64,000 nucleotides of DNA from Massilia sp. Se16.2.3 (GTDB lineage: Bacteria > Pseudomonadota > Gammaproteobacteria > Burkholderiales > Burkholderiaceae_D), in contig NZ_CP050451.1 in the NCBI RefSeq assembly GCF_014171595.1, forward strand, positions 2,418,001-2,482,000. Direction: 5' to 3'. The position numbers and the translations under genes were made by a program. Positions 61,490-64,000 of the stretch are shown piece after piece; position 1 is the first letter of the stretch; each line of letters starts with the position of its first letter. The notes under the pieces were generated by a model. The model did no database searches. It saw nothing but the letters and a program-made list of their open reading frames with translations, and had not been told where the DNA came from.

Positions 61490-61929
61490 TGGATTTCCGC
61501 CGCGGCCGCAAGCGCGAGGATCCGGAGATCAACCTGATCCCGTTCATCGACGTGCTGCTGGTCGTGCTCATCTTCCTGATGGTGTCGACCACCTACAGCA
61601 AGTTCACCGAACTGCAGATCACGCTGCCGACGGCCGACGCCGAAAAAGCAGCCGAGAAGCCGTTCGAGATCAACGTCACCATCGATGCCAAGGGCAACTA
61701 CACCGTCAACGGCACCCCGGTCTCGTTCAATGGCGTGGGCGGCCTGGCCGACGACCTGAAGGCCGCTGCGCGCAGCGGTCCGAACGGCCAGCCGGTGAAG
61801 GATCCGGTCGTCATCGTCAATGCCGACCAGTTCGCGATGCACCAGATGGTGATCAATGTGCTGGAAGCGGCGCGCATCGCCGGCTACGACAAGCTGACCT
61901 TCGCTGCCCAGACCGGCGGTAAAAAGTAA
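61486..61929 (+). CDS. exbD: ExbD/TolR family protein
   Basis: A 147-residue single-pass protein. The segment EINLIPFIDVLLVVLIFLMV contains the membrane aspartate that carries protons, and a periplasmic domain follows (INVTIDAKGNYTVNGTP). It forms the motor with ExbB. Overlaps exbB by four bases. A strong terminator follows, before lpxK. Confidence 0.93.
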   Translation: MMDFRRGRKREDPEINLIPFIDVLLVVLIFLMVSTTYSKFTELQITLPTADAEKAAEKPFEINVTIDAKGNYTVNGTPVSFNGVGGLADDLKAAARSGPNGQPVKDPVVIVNADQFAMHQMVINVLEAARIAGYDKLTFAAQTGGKK

Positions 61930-61949
61930 CCCTCAGTTAAACAGGGCGG

Positions 61950-61985
61950 ACAGCACCGGGCGCCTGGCCACCCGGTGCTGTTTTC
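61950..61985 (+). terminator. Rho-independent terminator after exbD
   Basis: Stem ACAGCACCGGG/CCCGGTGCTGT with a ten-base loop followed by TTTCTTTT. It lies just ahead of the lpxK ATG, so some read-through or a separate lpxK promoter is required. Confidence 0.9.
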
Positions 61986-61997
61986 TTTTGAACTCCC

Positions 61998-63034
61998 ATG
62001 TCGAACCCTCGCTCCCTCGAAACGACCCTGACCCGCGCCTGGCTGCGCCGCGGTCCGCTCGCCTGCGCCCTGTGGCCGCTGTCGCTGCTGTTTCGCGCGC
62101 TGGCGGCGCTGCGTGGCGCGCTGTTTCGGGCTGGCGCACTGAAGGCTGAGCGCCTGCCGGTGCCGGTGATCGTCGTCGGCAACATCTTCATCGGCGGCAC
62201 CGGCAAGACACCGCTGACGATCTGGCTGGCCGAGGCCCTGCGCGCGGCCGGTTTCCATCCGGGCGTGATTTCGCGCGGGCACGGAGGGGACGGCGACGCG
62301 GCGGTGCTGCCGGTCACGGTGGACTCGGACACGCGCGCGGTCGGCGACGAGCCCCTCCTGATCGCGCGCCGCGCACGCGTGCCCGTCTTCGTCGGGCGCA
62401 AGCGTGCCCAGGCGGGCAGGGCGCTGCTGGCGGCGCATCCGGACGTCGACGTGCTCATCACCGACGACGGCCTGCAGCACTATGCGCTGGCGCGCGACAT
62501 CGAAGTCGTGCTCTTCGACGGCCGCGGGTCGGCAACGGCTGGCTGCTGCCGGCCGGGCCGCTGCGCGAGCCGCCCTCGCGCCGGCGCGATTTCACGGTGG
62601 TGAACGCGCCTGAATTGACGCCGCAACTGGCGCGCGCAGTGGGTGGCCGGCCCTTCCGCATGGAGCTGGCCGGCGACCATGCGGAGCGCCTGGGTGGCGC
62701 CGGCGAACGCCTGCCGCTGGGGTCCTTTGCCGGCAAGCGGGTGCTGGCGGCGGCCGGCATCGGCAATCCGGGCCGCTTTTTCGCACTGCTGCGGGGCGCC
62801 GGACTGCAATTGGCCGAACTGCCCCTGCCCGACCATTACGATTTCCGCGACAATCCTTTTGCTGCGGTGGAGGCCGATGTCATCCTGATCACGGAGAAGG
62901 ATGCAGTAAAATGTGGGCAACTTGAAAACCTGAAGCACGACCCGCGCCTGTGGGTCGTCCCGGTGACGGCGCGCATCGATGCCGCGCTGGCCGAACAAAT
63001 TGTGGAGAAATGTCGTGGACGCTCGCCTGCTTGA
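61998..63034 (+). CDS. lpxK: Tetraacyldisaccharide 4'-kinase, frameshifted
   Basis: About 346 residues; phosphorylates the 4'-position of the lipid A precursor at the inner membrane. The N-terminal helix and Walker A ([20 protein letters not shown]) and [20 protein letters not shown] are visible. The frame changes near 62528, where one base is missing in GGCCGCGGGTCGG; the second frame continues [16 protein letters not shown] and [20 protein letters not shown]. Because lpxK is normally essential, an assembly indel is the likely cause. Confidence 0.9.
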
Positions 63035-63185
63035 TATCCTGGTCTGCCCGCTGTGCAAGGGACCGCTCGAATACGATAAGAAGGCGCAGGAACTGACTTG
63101 CCGCCCCGACCGCCTGGCTTACCCGATCCGTGACGGCATTCCGATCATGTGGGCCGACCAGGCCCGCCGCATCGAACCGGTGTGA
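63015..63185 (+). CDS. Trm112 family zinc-binding protein
   Basis: A 56-residue protein (Trm112/YcaR-type) with CPLC and a third cysteine in LTCRPD, and [18 protein letters not shown] at the end. GTG start at 63015 with GGAG seven bases upstream; it overlaps lpxK by 20 bases. Its family acts as a methyltransferase partner in other organisms, but the role here is unproven. Position between lpxK and kdsB is conserved. Confidence 0.85.
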   Translation: MDARLLDILVCPLCKGPLEYDKKAQELTCRPDRLAYPIRDGIPIMWADQARRIEPV

Positions 63186-63196
63186 GCACCGGCCGT

Positions 63197-63949
63197 ATGG
63201 GCTTTACCGTCATCATCCCGGCGCGCCTGGCCTCGACGCGCCTGCCGAACAAGCCGCTCGCCGACCTCGGCGGCAAACCGATGGTCGTGCGCGTGGCCGA
63301 GCGCGCGCGCGAGTCCGGTGCGGCGCGCATCATCGTCGCCACCGACCATCCCGACATCCTGGCCGCCTGCGCCGCGCATGGCGTCGAGGCGCGCATGACG
63401 CGCGCCGACCACCCGTCCGGCACCGACCGCATCGCCGAAGTGGCGCGCGAACTCGGCCTGGCGGACGACGAGGTCGTCGTCAACCTGCAGGGCGACGAGC
63501 CGCTGATCGATCCGACCCTGCTGGCCGCCTGCGCCGCCCGCATCGAGGCCGGCGTGCCGATGGCCACCTGCGCCCATCCGCTGCACGAGGTGGCGGACGT
63601 GTTCAATCCGAACGTGGTGAAGGTCGTGCTCGACCGCCGGGGCAGGGCGCTGTATTTTTCGCGCGCCACGATTCCCCGGCACCGCGACGCCTTCGCTGAC
63701 AGCCGCGACGCGCTGCCGCCGGGCTACGCCCCGCTGCGCCACATCGGCCTCTACGCCTACAGCAACGCCTTCCTGCAAGCCTACCCGAGCCTGGAAGTGG
63801 CGCCGCTCGAGCAGGCGGAAGCCCTGGAACAGCTGCGCGTGCTCTGGCACGGCTACCCGATCGCGGTCCACGTCACCGACAGTGCGCCGCCGGCCGGCGT
63901 CGACACTCCGGAAGACTTGGCGCGGGTACGTGCGGTGTTTGCGGCCTGA
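63197..63949 (+). CDS. kdsB: CMP-KDO synthetase
   Basis: A 250-residue cytidylyltransferase that activates KDO with CTP for LPS core assembly. Motifs [33 protein letters not shown] and [15 protein letters not shown] are typical. The ATG at 63197 gives the normal start; a GTG at 63182 overlapping the trm112 stop would add five residues. The gene ends before the window edge; the last 50 bases have nothing I can name. Confidence 0.94.
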   Translation: MGFTVIIPARLASTRLPNKPLADLGGKPMVVRVAERARESGAARIIVATDHPDILAACAAHGVEARMTRADHPSGTDRIAEVARELGLADDEVVVNLQGDEPLIDPTLLAACAARIEAGVPMATCAHPLHEVADVFNPNVVKVVLDRRGRALYFSRATIPRHRDAFADSRDALPPGYAPLRHIGLYAYSNAFLQAYPSLEVAPLEQAEALEQLRVLWHGYPIAVHVTDSAPPAGVDTPEDLARVRAVFAA

Positions 63950-64000
63950 ATGCGTCCTGAATACGTTTTGACCGAGGTGAAAAGGGATTGCGCGCGCGCC

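Overview
The window is visibly G+C-rich chromosomal DNA from a betaproteobacterium. The run serC-pheA-hisC-tyrA-aroA-cmk-rpsA-ihfB-lapA-lapB-hldE, the block sodB-xseA/exbB-exbD-lpxK-trm112-kdsB, and the neighbourhood gph-ubiG-ompA/gyrA point to Burkholderiales, most likely Oxalobacteraceae of the Massilia/Telluria type. The placement is inferred from gene order and protein content, not from a 16S gene. No phage, plasmid, insertion sequence or CRISPR array was recognised.

Layout. 1-2988: end of a MATE exporter gene, a frameshifted DnaJ-type gene, a DJ-1/PfpI protein and an MmcQ/YjbR protein. 3083-9157 (minus): apparent operon with a GT2 glycosyltransferase, a methyltransferase, a flippase-like protein, a large membrane protein and UDP-glucose dehydrogenase. 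9158-11200: intergenic repeats, tmRNA and a glycine-zipper protein. 11321-16688: gph, ubiG and ompA (minus), divergent from gyrA. 16744-28692: the aromatic amino acid, translation and LPS run, with a duplicated serC 3' end and an inverted-repeat element. 28723-34307: mixed genes including comEA-like, an acyltransferase, an M28 peptidase and cysM. 34756-39924 (minus): moxR-DUF58-tgpA-mltB operon. 40165-44956: a deacetylase, then an accessory-looking cluster of two paralogous secreted hydrolase-like proteins around an anchored exported protein. 45139-52461: ylqF, a cobalamin riboswitch with btuB-btuC-btuD-btuF, and a dsbA-like gene. 52488-57288: an RstB-like kinase and RstA-like regulator separated by mipA, an exported protein and a class D beta-lactamase. 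57472-63949: sodB, xseA, a 1.3-kb non-coding region, exbB-exbD, lpxK, trm112 and kdsB.

The strongest unexplained signal is the non-coding region between xseA and exbB. It holds seven copies of a 61-bp unit. Each has an IHF-like AATCAA site exactly 42 bp before a DnaA box (TTATCCACA or one mismatch) that lies inside an imperfect palindrome. This combination of DnaA and IHF sites is typical of elements that control replication initiation, such as oriC, datA and DARS2, yet no origin genes are nearby.

Many genes carry single-base frameshifts, including the normally essential lpxK and aroA. Several shifts lie in homopolymers and several come in pairs that restore frame. I read these mainly as sequencing or assembly indels, and annotate the affected genes as full-length genes with the disruption noted.
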